In this document: positions 17,740 through 27,676 of the stretch, in pieces | Layout: every line of letters begins with the position of its first letter | How positions within the stretch are numbered: position 1 is the stretch's first letter | From: Ruminococcus sp. | Lineage (GTDB): Bacteria > Bacillota > Clostridia > Oscillospirales > Ruminococcaceae | Assembly: GCA_015066845.1 (NCBI GenBank) | Contig: SVNO01000010.1 | Coordinates: forward strand, 1-40,550 | Direction: 5' to 3' | DNA: 40,550 nt | Notes under the pieces: model-generated | Seen by the model: the letters and a program-made list of their open reading frames with translations, nothing else | Database searches by the model: none | What the model was told of the DNA's origin: nothing | Made by a program: the position numbers and the translations under genes

Positions 17740-18465
17740 ATGAACGAAGAAATCAAAGATGAAAAGAAAGAAGCGAAGAACCCGAAGAATCTCCATGCAG
17801 GACACCGCAAGAGAATGCGCCAGCGTTTCCGTGAAACCGGACTTGCAGGTTTTGCAGAGCATGAAGTACTTGAGCTGCTGCTCTTTTACTCCAATCCGCA
17901 GAAGAACACCAATCCTGACGGACACAGGCTGATTAACCGCTTTGGTTCACTCAAAGGCGTATTGGATGCCAGCTATGAGGAATTGCAGGAAGTCGAAGGA
18001 ATCGGTGAAGCTTCCGCGACACTCATCAGACTCCTGCCGCAGATCTACAAGCTCTACAGCATCTCTGAACAGCGCAACAAGCCACTCAAGAAAATTGATG
18101 ACCGCTGCCGTTTTTTCTACGAGCAGCTGGGCGCGGAATCCAAGCAGGAAGTACTGCTGCTGGCATGTCTTGATGACAGACTGCACCTGCGCAACGTCTA
18201 CGAGGTAGCACGAGGAATTCCGGATGCAGTACATGTGGACACGCAGAAGCTCATCAAATCCGCACTTCTGACCGGCTGCACCAATTTCATGCTGGCACAT
18301 AATCACCCGATGGGCGTACCGCTTGCCTCCTATGAGGATGTCACCACGACCGTTTCCATTGCCAAGCTCATGAAGAATATGAGCCTCAAACTGGTAGACC
18401 ATATCATTGTTGCCGATGGCAGAAGTATCTCCATGGCACAGACTGGCTGCTATATCTGCGAATAA
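17740..18465 (+). CDS. radC: RadC/YeeS-family JAB domain protein
   Basis: 241 residues. An N-terminal charged stretch leads to GHRKRMRQRFRETG and a helix-hairpin-helix region (ELQEVEGIGEASATL, 81-95). The C-terminal half is a JAB1/MPN metalloprotein fold with intact JAMM ligands: His187 and His189 in AHNHP, Ser197 and Asp200 in ASYED, with Glu137 as the candidate acid. RadC was named for DNA repair, but that role is not established for the family. Start ATG 17740 has TTGGGGG as a weak ribosome site. uvrB begins 36 bases downstream, so the placement beside excision repair genes is notable, but does not prove a repair role. Confidence 0.92.
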   Translation: MNEEIKDEKKEAKNPKNLHAGHRKRMRQRFRETGLAGFAEHEVLELLLFYSNPQKNTNPDGHRLINRFGSLKGVLDASYEELQEVEGIGEASATLIRLLPQIYKLYSISEQRNKPLKKIDDRCRFFYEQLGAESKQEVLLLACLDDRLHLRNVYEVARGIPDAVHVDTQKLIKSALLTGCTNFMLAHNHPMGVPLASYEDVTTTVSIAKLMKNMSLKLVDHIIVADGRSISMAQTGCYICE

Positions 18466-18501
18466 TTTACAGCGAATAGTTTCCTAAGAAAGGAGAGGAA
18501 C

Positions 18502-20466
18502 ATGGATTCCTTTGTATTGCATTCCCCCTATGCGCCTGCCGGAGATCAGCCCAAGGCAATTGCACAGTTGACGGACGGCATTCTCAGGGGTGACCGTATG
18601 CAGACCTTGCTCGGCGTTACCGGTTCCGGCAAAACCTATACCATGGCAAATGTCATTGCCAAGGTCAACAAGCCCACGCTGGTGCTTGCCCATAACAAGG
18701 TGCTTGCCGCGCAGCTCTGTTCGGAATTCAAGGCATTTTTTCCGGAAAATGCGGTAGAATATTTCGTAAGCTATTACGATTACTACCAGCCGGAAGCCTA
18801 TGTGCCGAGTACGGACAGCTATATTGAAAAGGATTCCTCCATCAATGATGAAATTGACAAACTCCGGCATTCCGCAACCACTGCACTTGCAGAACGCCGT
18901 GATGTCATCATCGTTGCCAGTGTGTCCTGTATCTATTCTCTCGGTAGTCCGGAAGAATACCGCAATATGACCGTTTCCATCCGTATGGGCATGGAAAAGC
19001 CCATGGAACAGCTCATGGCGGAGCTGGTGAACATCCAGTTTGAGCGCAATGACATTGACTTTTCGCGTAATAAATTCCGCGTCCGTGGGGATACGATTGA
19101 GATTTTCCCGTCCAATGCCACAGAAACTGCCATCCGTGTGGAGTATTTCGGTGATGAAATCGAGCGTATCAGCGAGGTCAACACCCTGACGGGCAAGGTG
19201 GAAGCCATCCTCCAACATGCAGCCATTTTTCCGGCTTCACACTATGTTGTCGGCGATGAAAAGATGGAGGCAGCAATTGCGGACATTGAGGAGGAGCTTG
19301 CAGAGCGTGTGGCATATTTTACAGAAAACCACCAGCTCATTGAAGCACAGCGTATTGCGCAGCGCACCCATTACGACATTGAAATGCTGCGTGAAATTGG
19401 ATTTTGCAGCGGCATTGAAAACTATTCGCGTATTCTTGCGCGCCGCCCTGCCGGCAGTGTGCCCTATACGCTGCTCGACCATTTTCCGGAGGATTTCCTG
19501 CTGATTGTCGATGAGAGCCATGTAACACTGCCGCAGGTACGCGCAATGAGTGCAGGCGACCGTGCCAGAAAAACGACATTGATCGATTACGGTTTCCGTC
19601 TGCCGAGTGCCTATGATAACCGACCGCTGGTATTTGCCGAATTTGAAAAGCACATCCATCAGGCGGTATTCGTCAGCGCAACGCCTGGCGAATTTGAAAA
19701 GGAGCAATCCACGCAGGTGGTCGAGCAGGTAATTCGCCCGACCGGTCTTGTGGATCCTGAAATCATCGTCAAGCCCGTGGATGGGCAGATGGATGACCTG
19801 CTTTCTGAAATCCGCATCCGTGCCGAACAGCAGGAGCGCGTACTTGTTACTACGCTGACCAAGCGCATGGCAGAAAACCTCACCAACTATCTGGAGGAAA
19901 TGGGCGTTCGTGTACGCTATCTCCACCATGATATTGACGCAATTGAGCGCATGGAAATCATCCGCGACCTGCGGCTTGGGGAGTTTGATGTGCTTGTCGG
20001 CATCAACCTGCTGCGTGAAGGTCTGGACATTCCGGAGGTGTCCCTTGTGGCAATTCTGGATGCGGACAAGGAGGGATTCCTGCGCAGTGAAACCTCCATG
20101 ATTCAGACCATCGGACGTGCGGCAAGAAATGCGCACGGACAGGTTATCATGTACGCCGATACAGTAACCGGTTCCATGGAACGTGCCATCCGCGAAACAC
20201 TGCGCCGCCGTGCACTGCAAATGGAATACAACGAGGCGCATGGAATCGTGCCGCAGACTATCCGCAAGGATGTGCACGAAATTCTGGAAATCAGCAGCAA
20301 GGCGGATGTGGAGAAGCAGACAACCAAGAAGAAGCTCTCTGCAAAGGAACGCGCAGAGCTGATCGAAAGCCTGACAGCGCAGATGAAAGAAGCGGCAAAG
20401 CTGCTTGAATTTGAACATGCAGCGTTCCTGCGTGATGAAATCGCGAAGCTGCAAAAAGAGAGATAG
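18502..20466 (+). CDS. uvrB: UvrABC excinuclease subunit B
   Basis: Helicase-like damage verification subunit of nucleotide excision repair. 654 residues, a normal length. Walker A is GVTGSGKT (38-45); the beta-hairpin that inserts between strands is [18 protein letters not shown] (about 92-109); [10 protein letters not shown] is motif [16 protein letters not shown] and QTIGRAARN are helicase motifs V and VI. The C-terminal UVR motif ([18 protein letters not shown]) binds UvrC. ATG 18502 has AAAGGAGAGG upstream. No LexA-type palindrome was seen ahead of it. Confidence 0.98.
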   Translation: MDSFVLHSPYAPAGDQPKAIAQLTDGILRGDRMQTLLGVTGSGKTYTMANVIAKVNKPTLVLAHNKVLAAQLCSEFKAFFPENAVEYFVSYYDYYQPEAYVPSTDSYIEKDSSINDEIDKLRHSATTALAERRDVIIVASVSCIYSLGSPEEYRNMTVSIRMGMEKPMEQLMAELVNIQFERNDIDFSRNKFRVRGDTIEIFPSNATETAIRVEYFGDEIERISEVNTLTGKVEAILQHAAIFPASHYVVGDEKMEAAIADIEEELAERVAYFTENHQLIEAQRIAQRTHYDIEMLREIGFCSGIENYSRILARRPAGSVPYTLLDHFPEDFLLIVDESHVTLPQVRAMSAGDRARKTTLIDYGFRLPSAYDNRPLVFAEFEKHIHQAVFVSATPGEFEKEQSTQVVEQVIRPTGLVDPEIIVKPVDGQMDDLLSEIRIRAEQQERVLVTTLTKRMAENLTNYLEEMGVRVRYLHHDIDAIERMEIIRDLRLGEFDVLVGINLLREGLDIPEVSLVAILDADKEGFLRSETSMIQTIGRAARNAHGQVIMYADTVTGSMERAIRETLRRRALQMEYNEAHGIVPQTIRKDVHEILEISSKADVEKQTTKKKLSAKERAELIESLTAQMKEAAKLLEFEHAAFLRDEIAKLQKER

Positions 20467-20470
20467 TGCC

Positions 20471-20543
20471 ATAAGGACACCTCTAAAAACCTCCCTCATG
20501 GCAGAATTTCTGCTCGTGTTCCGGTTTTTAGAGATGCCCATAA
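20471..20543. repeat. 65-base miniature inverted-repeat element with flanking ATAA
   Basis: The element spans 20475-20539. Its ends are 17-base inverted repeats (20475-20491 and 20523-20539) that differ at two positions, including 11 perfect pairs CTCTAAAAACC / GGTTTTTAGAG. ATAA stands directly outside both ends (20471-20474 and 20540-20543), like a target duplication. The interior holds a small GCAG/CTGC hairpin. No T-run follows, so it is not a normal terminator. It fits a non-autonomous insertion between uvrB and uvrA, though a plain structured leader is possible. Confidence 0.6.
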
Positions 20544-20561
20544 AGAAAGGATTTAGGTACA

Positions 20562-23393
20562 GTGCAAAGAAATGAAATTGTCATCAAGGGTGCAAGAGTG
20601 CACAACCTGAAAAATATAGATATTACCATTCCCCGTGACAAGCTTGTTGTGATGACGGGGCTGTCCGGTTCGGGTAAATCCTCCCTTGCCTTTGATACAC
20701 TCTATGCGGACGGGCAAAGACGCTATGTGGAAAGCCTGTCCTCTTATGCAAGGCAATTTCTCGGACAGATGGAAAAGCCGGATGTGGACAGCATTGAGGG
20801 ATTGTCCCCAGCCATTTCCATTGACCAGAAAACCACATCGAAAAATCCCCGTTCCACAGTCGGAACGGTAACGGAAATCTACGATTACCTGCGTCTGCTC
20901 TATGCCAGAATCGGCATTCCGCACTGCCCCGTATGCGGCAGGGAAATCAGCCAGCAGTCGATTGATGAAATTGTAGACCAGATTCTTGCCCTGCCGCAGG
21001 GAACGAAAATCCAGCTGCTTGCTCCCATCATCCGCGGCAAAAAGGGACAGCATAGCAAGGAACTGGAACGCGCCAGAAAAAGCGGCTATGTCCGTGTGCG
21101 CATTGACGGCATCCAGTATGACCTCTCCGAAGAAATCCAACTGGAAAAGAACAACAAACACACCATTGAAATCATCGTGGACAGACTGATCATCAAAGAG
21201 GGGATCGCCTCCCGTCTGACGGACAGCCTTGAAACAGTGTCCTCCCTTACCGGCGGCATTATCCATGTGGATGTACTTGGCGGTGAAATGCTGTCTTTTT
21301 CTCAGAATTACGCATGTCCGGAGCATAATGTCAGCATGGAGGAGCTGACACCGCGCATGTTCTCGTTCAATAACCCCTATGCGGCATGTGAGGAATGCAC
21401 GGGACTTGGCGTCTTCCAGCGCATCGACCCCGACATTGTTCTGCCGAATACGGAGCTGAGCATCCTCGATGGTGCGATCCATGCGTCCGGCTGGAACAAT
21501 CTGGACGAGGATTCCATTGCAATGATGTACTACAATGCCATTGCAGAGAAATACGGCATTTCCTTGGATACGCCCATCAATCAGCTGCCGGAGCATGTGC
21601 TGCACGTCTTTCTGTACGGTACAAACGGCGAGCAGCTCCTCCTCCACCGCAACAAGCATCTTGGCGGCGGCACTTATCTTGCGGCATTCGAGGGCGTTAT
21701 TCCGAATATGGAACGCCGCTACAAGGAAACCACGGGCATCTATGCGCGCGCCGATTTAGAGGACTATATGGGCGAGGTCATCTGTCACAAATGCAAGGGC
21801 GCAAGACTGCGACCGGAGATTCTTTCCGTGACAGTCGGCGGTGTGAATATTCATTCACTGACGGAAATGCCCGTGAAAAAATCCCTGCAATTCCTCCAGT
21901 CCCTCCAGCTGACCGAGCAGGAACGCTTTATCGGTGAACGCATCATCAAAGAAATCTGCGACAGACTGGGCTTTCTTAAAAGTGTTGGTCTGGAATATCT
22001 CACACTTTCCCGTTCTTCCGGTACACTTTCCGGCGGCGAAAGCCAGCGCATCCGTCTTGCCACGCAGATTGGCTCATCACTGGTCGGGGTGCTGTATATT
22101 CTGGATGAACCGAGCATCGGACTGCACCAGCGTGACAATGACATGCTCATTGCAACCATGAAGCGGCTGCGCGACCTTGGCAATACGCTGATTGTCGTGG
22201 AGCATGACGATGATACCATGCTTGCCGCTGACCATATTGTGGACATCGGGCCGGGGGCAGGCGTAAACGGCGGCAACGTCGTATTTTCCGGCACACCGCA
22301 GGAACTCCTGCGCTGTAAAGAATCCATTACCGGACAATATCTCAGCGGCAGACTGCGCATTCCGCTGCCGGAAAAACACAGAACGGGCAGCGGGGAAGTA
22401 CTGCGCGTCATTGGCGCGTCAGAGCATAATCTCCAGAAAATTGACGTAGAATTCCCACTCGGCAAGCTCATCTGTGTGACGGGCGTGTCAGGTTCGGGGA
22501 AATCTTCCCTTGTCAATGAAATCCTCTACAAGCACCTTGCTGCACAGCTCAACCGTGCAAGAATCAAGGGCGGACAATGTAAACGCATTGAGGGAATTGA
22601 ACATCTGGACAAAGTAATCTGCATCGATCAATCGCCCATCGGCAGAACACCCCGTTCCAATCCGGCTACCTACACCGGTGTGTTCACGGACATCCGCACA
22701 CTTTTTGCACAGACAACCAGTGCTAAAGCGCATGGCTACAGTGCAGGCAGATTTTCATTCAATATCAAGGGCGGCAGATGCGAAGCCTGTGAGGGTGACG
22801 GTATTCTGAAAATTGAAATGCATTTTCTCCCCGATGTCTATGTCCCTTGTGAAGTCTGCAAGGGCAAGCGGTACAACCGCGAAACACTGGAGGTGCATTA
22901 CAAGGAAAAATCCATCCACGATGTACTGGAAATGACAGTGGACGAGGGTGTATTGTTCTTTGAGCATATCCCGAAAATTGCCAGAAAACTGAAAACATTG
23001 CAGGAAGTCGGGCTTGGCTATGTGAAAATCGGGCAGCCGGCAACCACATTGTCCGGCGGTGAGGCGCAGCGTGTGAAGCTCTCCACGGAGCTTTCCAAAC
23101 GTGCTACCGGCAGAACAGTCTATATCCTTGACGAACCGACCACCGGTCTGCACACTGCCGATGTACACCGCCTGACGGAGGTGCTGCAGAAGCTTGCAGA
23201 TGCCGGAAATACGGTCATTATCATTGAGCACAATCTCCATGTCATCAAAATTGCCGACCACATCATTGACTTAGGGCCGGAGGGCGGTGACGGCGGCGGC
23301 AGAATTGTCGCGCAGGGAACACCGGAGGAAGTTGCACAGGTGCCGGAATCCTATACCGGCAAATACCTTAAGCCCTATCTCCAGCAGCCGTAA
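20562..23393 (+). CDS. uvrA: UvrABC excinuclease subunit A
   Basis: Damage-scanning ATPase that loads UvrB. 943 residues with duplicated ABC modules: Walker [12 protein letters not shown] near residue 33 and [11 protein letters not shown] near 645; signatures [12 protein letters not shown] and [12 protein letters not shown]; zinc modules with CPEHN...[14 protein letters not shown] and CEACEGDG...CEVCKGKR. It starts with GTG at 20562 ([16 protein letters not shown]); GAAAGG at 20545-20550 is the probable ribosome site at a rather long 11-base spacing. The GTG and poor site suggest modest translation. The 65-base repeat lies just upstream, so uvrA may be read through from uvrB or have altered expression. 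Confidence 0.98.
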   Translation: MQRNEIVIKGARVHNLKNIDITIPRDKLVVMTGLSGSGKSSLAFDTLYADGQRRYVESLSSYARQFLGQMEKPDVDSIEGLSPAISIDQKTTSKNPRSTVGTVTEIYDYLRLLYARIGIPHCPVCGREISQQSIDEIVDQILALPQGTKIQLLAPIIRGKKGQHSKELERARKSGYVRVRIDGIQYDLSEEIQLEKNNKHTIEIIVDRLIIKEGIASRLTDSLETVSSLTGGIIHVDVLGGEMLSFSQNYACPEHNVSMEELTPRMFSFNNPYAACEECTGLGVFQRIDPDIVLPNTELSILDGAIHASGWNNLDEDSIAMMYYNAIAEKYGISLDTPINQLPEHVLHVFLYGTNGEQLLLHRNKHLGGGTYLAAFEGVIPNMERRYKETTGIYARADLEDYMGEVICHKCKGARLRPEILSVTVGGVNIHSLTEMPVKKSLQFLQSLQLTEQERFIGERIIKEICDRLGFLKSVGLEYLTLSRSSGTLSGGESQRIRLATQIGSSLVGVLYILDEPSIGLHQRDNDMLIATMKRLRDLGNTLIVVEHDDDTMLAADHIVDIGPGAGVNGGNVVFSGTPQELLRCKESITGQYLSGRLRIPLPEKHRTGSGEVLRVIGASEHNLQKIDVEFPLGKLICVTGVSGSGKSSLVNEILYKHLAAQLNRARIKGGQCKRIEGIEHLDKVICIDQSPIGRTPRSNPATYTGVFTDIRTLFAQTTSAKAHGYSAGRFSFNIKGGRCEACEGDGILKIEMHFLPDVYVPCEVCKGKRYNRETLEVHYKEKSIHDVLEMTVDEGVLFFEHIPKIARKLKTLQEVGLGYVKIGQPATTLSGGEAQRVKLSTELSKRATGRTVYILDEPTTGLHTADVHRLTEVLQKLADAGNTVIIIEHNLHVIKIADHIIDLGPEGGDGGGRIVAQGTPEEVAQVPESYTGKYLKPYLQQP

Positions 23394-23413
23394 ACGGCTT
23401 TCCATCAACGACA

Positions 23414-23466
23414 CCGCATAAATGCAGATGCATTTACGGCGTTCAAATATATTGCCCCTATGGGCA
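23414..23466 (+). other. Two hairpins between uvrA and the Mrp gene
   Basis: First hairpin: TAAATGCA (23419-23426) with TGCATTTA (23429-23436), extended by CCG (23414-23416) and CGG (23437-23439) across a two-base bulge. Second: TGCCC (23453-23457) with GGGCA (23462-23466). Neither has a T-run. They may be a terminator-like or mRNA-processing element; no clear promoter is seen in this 101-base gap. Confidence 0.4.
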
Positions 23467-23494
23467 GTGCAAATCAGAAAGGAAGAATTGAATC

Positions 23495-24319
23495 ATGAAT
23501 GAATGTACACATGACTGCAGCAGCTGTTCAAGCAACTGCGCATCCCGTCAGGAACCCCAGAGCCTTCTGGAAAAGCCCAATCAGCTGAGCAAAATCGGCA
23601 AAGTAATCGGTATCGTCAGCGGTAAGGGCGGCGTGGGCAAGTCCCTCGTTTCCTCCATGCTCGCTGTTGGTGCACAGCGCGCCGGCAAACATGCAGGTAT
23701 TCTGGACGCCGACATCACAGGTCCGTCCATCCCCAAGGCTTTCGGCATCAAAGAGCGCGTGGCTGCTACGGAAATGGGCATGATTCCCGTTACATCTAAG
23801 ATGGGTACTGACATTATGTCCATCAATCTGATGCTCGACAATGACACCGACCCCGTTGTCTGGAGAGGGCCTGTCATTGCCGGAGTTGTCAAGCAGTTCT
23901 GGACGGACGTTATCTGGAATGACGTGGACTATCTCTTTGTGGATATGCCTCCCGGAACCGGCGATGTACCGCTGACCGTATTCCAGAGCATTCCTGTAGA
24001 CGGCATTGTCATTGTTACCTCTCCGCAGGAATTGGTTTCCATGATCGTGCAGAAGGCTGTGAAAATGGCAAACATGATGAATATCCCGATTCTCGGTATC
24101 ATCGAGAACATGAGCTATGCAGTATGTCCCGACTGCGGCAAGAAGATTCATGTTTACGGCGAAAGCCATACCGCAGAGGTTGCCAAGGAATTCGGTATTC
24201 CGCTGCTTGCACAGCTTCCGTTCAGTCCGGAGCTTGCAAAGCAGGTGGATATGGGTGTCATCGAGCTGCATGAATGCACGGAAATTGAGAGTGCTGTTGC
24301 AGCGATTATTGGCGAATAA
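23495..24319 (+). CDS. Mrp/NBP35-type iron-sulfur cluster carrier ATPase
   Basis: 274 residues. A cysteine-rich N-terminus (Cys4, Cys8, Cys11, Cys15) recalls the Fe-S ligands of NBP35-type proteins. The deviant Walker A GKGGVGKS is at 43-50, followed by DADITGPSIPK (71-81) and the switch VDMPPGTGD (149-157). A CPDC motif (Cys211, Cys214) is the pair that bridges a labile 4Fe-4S cluster in the dimer. The family carries Fe-S clusters to apoproteins in the cytosol. Candidate clients nearby include the Fe-S-type PurF homologue, but that link is only suggestive. Start ATG 23495 with AAAGGAAG upstream. Confidence 0.94.
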   Translation: MNECTHDCSSCSSNCASRQEPQSLLEKPNQLSKIGKVIGIVSGKGGVGKSLVSSMLAVGAQRAGKHAGILDADITGPSIPKAFGIKERVAATEMGMIPVTSKMGTDIMSINLMLDNDTDPVVWRGPVIAGVVKQFWTDVIWNDVDYLFVDMPPGTGDVPLTVFQSIPVDGIVIVTSPQELVSMIVQKAVKMANMMNIPILGIIENMSYAVCPDCGKKIHVYGESHTAEVAKEFGIPLLAQLPFSPELAKQVDMGVIELHECTEIESAVAAIIGE

Positions 24320-24344
24320 TCCGGCATACAATCAGATATACTAT

Positions 24345-24373
24345 ATTACCGCCCTTTGTCGGGGCGGTAATTT
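24345..24373 (+). terminator. Terminator-like hairpin after the Mrp gene
   Basis: ATTACCGCCC (24345-24354) pairs perfectly with GGGCGGTAAT (24362-24371) around a seven-base loop. The T-run after it is short (TTTG), so termination may be partial. It lies 26 bases after the Mrp stop and 20 bases before the next start, so it could also act on that gene's translation. Confidence 0.55.
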
Positions 24374-24393
24374 GTATATGGAGATGAAACAAG

Positions 24394-24798
24394 ATGATCA
24401 CATACAGCTTTGACCGCCAGTTTACCATGGAACAGGCACGGGAGCTTTTCCTTGCTGTGGACTGGGAATCCGGCAGATACCCCGAACAGCTCTACCATGC
24501 GCTGCTGCATTCAGAAACGCTGCTGACTGCCCATGCGGAGGATGTGCCGCTTGCCGGTCTGATGTCCGCTGTGTCCGATGGAGGAATGAACGTGTATTTT
24601 CCTTATCTGCTTGTCCATCCGGCAATGCAGCACAAGGAAATTGGCAGGACGCTTGTCAGGATGATGCTCGAACGCTATCACTCCTGCTGCCGGAAAATTC
24701 TCGTCTGCCCCGACAAACGTGTGCATTTCTACCAGTCGGCAGGCTGGCAGAAAGCCGAGAACCAGACAGCCATGCTCATCTGCACATTTCCCGAATAA
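24394..24798 (+). CDS. Small GNAT-like acetyltransferase
   Basis: 134 residues with the GNAT order: a first helix (TMEQARELFLAVDW), a strand with PLAGLMSAVSDG, the VHPAMQHKEIGRTLVRMML acetyl-CoA region (74-92) and a final RVHFYQSAGWQ helix-strand. The acetyl-CoA motif is imperfect: where GxG is usual there is EIG, so the first glycine is replaced by Glu. The substrate is unknown. A GGAG site lies about 10 bases before ATG 24394. It may form a separate short transcription unit. Confidence 0.78.
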   Translation: MITYSFDRQFTMEQARELFLAVDWESGRYPEQLYHALLHSETLLTAHAEDVPLAGLMSAVSDGGMNVYFPYLLVHPAMQHKEIGRTLVRMMLERYHSCCRKILVCPDKRVHFYQSAGWQKAENQTAMLICTFPE

Positions 24799-24945
24799 GC
24801 GGCAGTGAAGCAGAAAAGGGAGTGTACAGCGAAATTTGTGAAAAATCACGAAAAACATGTTGAAAAAATAAAGCCTATTTTTCGAGAAAATCCCTCCTTT
24901 GCAAAAGTACTTGTAAATTTTTTTGAAATATCCGCAAAAAAACTC

Positions 24946-24974
24946 TTGCATTATTTGTAAATATGTAGTATCAT
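24946..24974 (+). promoter_or_regulatory. Probable promoter of the glycosyltransferase gene
   Basis: TTGCAT (24946-24951), 17-base spacer, TATCAT (24969-24974), in the AT-rich gap 24799-25013 that otherwise holds only AT-rich sequence and the AAAGGAGG ribosome site at 24995-25002. The start codon is 40 bases beyond the minus-10. Confidence 0.6.
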
Positions 24975-25013
24975 AATAATGTATTGGTATGTACAAAGGA
25001 GGCAGTCAAAAAA

Positions 25014-25979
25014 ATGAGTTTAATTTCAATCATTGTACCGTGCTATAATGAGGAGGCAGTTCTGCCCCTGTTTTATGAGGAAATCCAGAAGGTCATGGAG
25101 CAGATGCGCACTGAACATTCCCACCTGACCTTTGAGCTTTTGTTCATTGATGACGGTTCAAAGGACAAGACACTTGCCCTGCTGCGCGAAATGGCACTGA
25201 AGGACCAGAGAGTCCGTTATATTTCGTTCTCCAGAAATTTCGGCAAGGAAGCAGGTATGTTTGCAGGTCTGGAAAATGCAAAGGGCGATTATGTCGTGGT
25301 AATGGACGCGGATCTCCAGCATCCGCCGGCATTCCTGCCGCAGATGTACAATTATGTCAAGGATGGCGAATATGATTGCGCAACCACAAGACGCGTCAGC
25401 AGAAAGGGCGAATCCAAAATCCGTTCCGCTTTCGCGCGTACATTCTACAAGATCATGAATAAAATTTCCCAGACGGAAATTGTTGATGGTGCGCAGGATT
25501 TCCGCTTTATGACAAGACAGATGGTCGATTCCATCCTCTCCATGCGGGAATACAATCGTTTCTCCAAGGGTATTTTCAGCTGGGTTGGCTTCAAGGTGCG
25601 CTACATTGAATATGAGAACGTGGAACGTGCAGCCGGCACGACTGCTTGGTCGTTCTGGGGATTGTTCCGCTACTCTCTGGAGGGCATTTTCGCATTCTCC
25701 ACAGCACCGCTTGCACTGGCATCCCTGCTGGGTGTGATCAGCTGTCTGGTGGCATTCATCATGTGCGTTGTCATCATCATCAAAACACTGGCATTCGGCG
25801 AGCCGGTTGCCGGTTTCCCGACCATTATGTGCGGCATGTTCTTTCTGGGCGGCTTGCAGCTGTTCTGCACGGGTATTCTCGGTCAGTACCTCTCCAAGAC
25901 CTATCTGGAATGCAAACATCGTCCAGTTTATCTGATGCGTGAGAACGAGGAAATCTATCGTTCTCGTCAGAATTCCTGA
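25014..25979 (+). CDS. Family 2 glycosyltransferase, GtrB/DPM1-like
   Basis: 321 residues. The N-terminal GT-A domain has SIIVPCYNEE (5-14), FIDDGSKDKT (44-53) and the metal-binding DAD at 98-100 in VVMDADLQHPP, as well as the RFMTRQ region. Two C-terminal membrane helices (about 230-260 and 271-295) place it at the cytoplasmic face of the membrane. Such proteins usually move a sugar from a nucleotide to polyprenyl phosphate for cell envelope glycosylation. The AAAGGAGG site is 11 bases before ATG 25014; a TTG further upstream in frame is rejected. The GTG of the next gene lies 18 bases after the stop. Confidence 0.93.
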   Translation: MSLISIIVPCYNEEAVLPLFYEEIQKVMEQMRTEHSHLTFELLFIDDGSKDKTLALLREMALKDQRVRYISFSRNFGKEAGMFAGLENAKGDYVVVMDADLQHPPAFLPQMYNYVKDGEYDCATTRRVSRKGESKIRSAFARTFYKIMNKISQTEIVDGAQDFRFMTRQMVDSILSMREYNRFSKGIFSWVGFKVRYIEYENVERAAGTTAWSFWGLFRYSLEGIFAFSTAPLALASLLGVISCLVAFIMCVVIIIKTLAFGEPVAGFPTIMCGMFFLGGLQLFCTGILGQYLSKTYLECKHRPVYLMRENEEIYRSRQNS

Positions 25980-25997
25980 GTGTGACGGAGGTCGGAT

Positions 25998-27035
25998 GTG
26001 AGCAGTCATGCTAAATTCCTGATTTCCTTGCTGTTTATTGCAATTATCATCCTGTGTGCAGGTCTGACGCGGTTCTATTTTGATGTGACGAAAAATACCG
26101 GCAATGTCGATGACGGAGAACGGATCGACACATTGGTCAGAACCTATGAGAACGGAATGCAGGTCTTTGAAAGCACAAACGGATACTACGGGCTGCTCAA
26201 TGCGGATGGTGCAGTCATTCTCGAACCGGAATGGATGGAAATCCTGACGGTTACGGAGAATATGGTACTTGTTTCGCGCCGGATTCAGGATGATGTACTC
26301 ATCGGCGGCGTGGATTTCGAGGAAAACGTTGTGCTCCCGTTTGTATTCCGTTCAATGGAGCGTATCACAGATACCCACTACATCGCAAGAGCACATGAGG
26401 ACGAGAGCTGCATTATTTACAATGCAAGCTTTGAACCGCTGTTCCAGAACAGTTGGGATGATGCCTCTTACGACAACGGGATGCTGCTGCTGGAAAAGGA
26501 CGGCTGTCTGTTTTCCTATTACATCGCGGAGGAAGAACCAATTTTTCGAAAAGCACAGCTTTCCTGCATGATAGATACGCTTGCATTGGAATGGAATGTG
26601 GCAAACCGCATCTACCTGTCCGACCTGACGGTGGATGAACTTCTGCGCATCAACCATTGTGTGACGGCATATATCGCCATGCTGAGGAACAATGATTTCA
26701 GTCAGCTTGGTGCAATTGCAGAAGCGGAGTATGTAACGGGATTGAGCAAAATGAATTGCTTTGAGGGCTTTTCTTTTGAATCTATCTCGGAGTTCTCCTT
26801 TGCCTGCACCAATCAGGAAAAGAAGATTTACGATTATTCGTTTACCATCGCATATGACGCGGAGCGTCCCGAACCGGAAACAACGGAGGAAACCACCGAT
26901 ACCACTGAGCCTGAGGGGGAAGTGGAACAGTCCGTGCGTGTGTGCCTTTCGTTCCGGCGCAATGCATCCAACCGGATGTCGCTGATTTCGATGGATCTGG
27001 ATTACCGCAATGTCCAGAAATCAGAAAATGCTTGA
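25998..27035 (+). CDS. Membrane-anchored protein with a WG-repeat-like segment
   Basis: 345 residues starting with GTG at 25998; GGAGG (25987-25991) is six bases upstream, which decides the start. A single N-terminal membrane helix (about 7-25, ISLLFIAIIILCAGLT) anchors a large extracytoplasmic domain. The segment GYYGLLNADGAVILEPEW (54-71) resembles a WG repeat, and a weaker copy follows near residues 105-125. The C-terminal part contains an acidic low-complexity stretch (EPETTEETTDTTEPEGE, about 294-310). No precise function is known. It is probably co-transcribed with the glycosyltransferase. Confidence 0.8.
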   Translation: MSSHAKFLISLLFIAIIILCAGLTRFYFDVTKNTGNVDDGERIDTLVRTYENGMQVFESTNGYYGLLNADGAVILEPEWMEILTVTENMVLVSRRIQDDVLIGGVDFEENVVLPFVFRSMERITDTHYIARAHEDESCIIYNASFEPLFQNSWDDASYDNGMLLLEKDGCLFSYYIAEEEPIFRKAQLSCMIDTLALEWNVANRIYLSDLTVDELLRINHCVTAYIAMLRNNDFSQLGAIAEAEYVTGLSKMNCFEGFSFESISEFSFACTNQEKKIYDYSFTIAYDAERPEPETTEETTDTTEPEGEVEQSVRVCLSFRRNASNRMSLISMDLDYRNVQKSENA

Positions 27036-27057
27036 AAACAATAAGCAAGCCAGAAAC

Positions 27058-27112
27058 GGGACATGCATGTCCCTGAAATATCATGCAGCAGGACATCCAT
27101 GCAGTCCGCTGC
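27058..27112 (+). promoter_or_regulatory. Paired hairpins in the purE leader
   Basis: A perfect 16-base palindrome GGGACATGCATGTCCC (27058-27073) is followed by a second hairpin: GCAGC-a-GGAC (27085-27094) with GTCC-GCTGC (27104-27112). The cores look alike (GGACATGCATGTCC and GGACATCCATGCAGTCC). They lie 35-90 bases before purE. They do not match the purine riboswitch core. A protein operator or an RNA leader is possible. Confidence 0.5.
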
Positions 27113-27146
27113 AGAAAATCCCAACGCATGGAGAAATGAGGCGCGT

Positions 27147-27647
27147 ATGTCAAAAAAAGTGGCAGTAATCATGGGCAGTGACAGCGATTTTCCCGTTGTC
27201 AAGGCTGCGGTGGAAAAGCTGAAATCCTTCGGCGTTCCGTACGAGGTACATGTAATGTCCGCACATCGTACACCGGATGAGGCAGCGGAGTTTTCTAAAA
27301 ATGCCGCCGCAAACGGATTCGGTGTCATCATTGCAGCAGCAGGTATGGCAGCACATCTCGGCGGTGTACTTGCCGCACACACCACATTGCCGGTCATTGG
27401 TATCCCGATTAAGGCAAAGGTACTCGATGGCATGGATGCACTGCTTGCAACCGTACAGATGCCTCCGGGTGTGCCGGTTGCAACGGTTGGTATTGATAAT
27501 GCCGGAAATGCTGGCATTCTCGCTGTGCAAATGCTGGCTATTTCGGATGATACACTCGCCGCAGCTCTTCAGAAGATGAAGGAGGACATGGCTGAGGGTG
27601 TCAGACAAAAGGACGCTGCACTTGCAGAAAAGGTAAAGGAACTCTGA
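27147..27647 (+). CDS. purE: 5-(Carboxyamino)imidazole ribonucleotide mutase
   Basis: 166 residues with class I PurE marks: VIMGSDSDF (7-15), MSAHRTPDEA (37-46), the flexible AAAGMAAHLGGVLAA (63-77) and ATVQMPPGVPVATVGI. The class I enzyme moves the carboxyl group of N5-CAIR to give CAIR and normally needs PurK; no purK is present in this window, so it is elsewhere or unneeded. Start ATG 27147 follows GAGG at seven bases; the frame extends 28 codons upstream, but those residues are unlike the family and cover the leader hairpins. It is the first gene of the purine cluster. Confidence 0.96.
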   Translation: MSKKVAVIMGSDSDFPVVKAAVEKLKSFGVPYEVHVMSAHRTPDEAAEFSKNAAANGFGVIIAAAGMAAHLGGVLAAHTTLPVIGIPIKAKVLDGMDALLATVQMPPGVPVATVGIDNAGNAGILAVQMLAISDDTLAAALQKMKEDMAEGVRQKDAALAEKVKEL

Positions 27648-27676
27648 TAAAATACTCGAACTGATAGGAGAATCAT

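Noticed and set aside
18466..18501. Possible LexA (SOS) box ahead of uvrB
   Set aside because: The gap has only CGAATAGTTTCC, which does not match the GAAC-N4-GTTC form of Gram-positive SOS boxes; nothing better is found ahead of uvrA or uvrC.
27036..27146. Purine riboswitch in front of purE
   Set aside because: The conserved junction and loop sequences of the purine aptamer are not present; only the palindromic hairpins reported above are seen.
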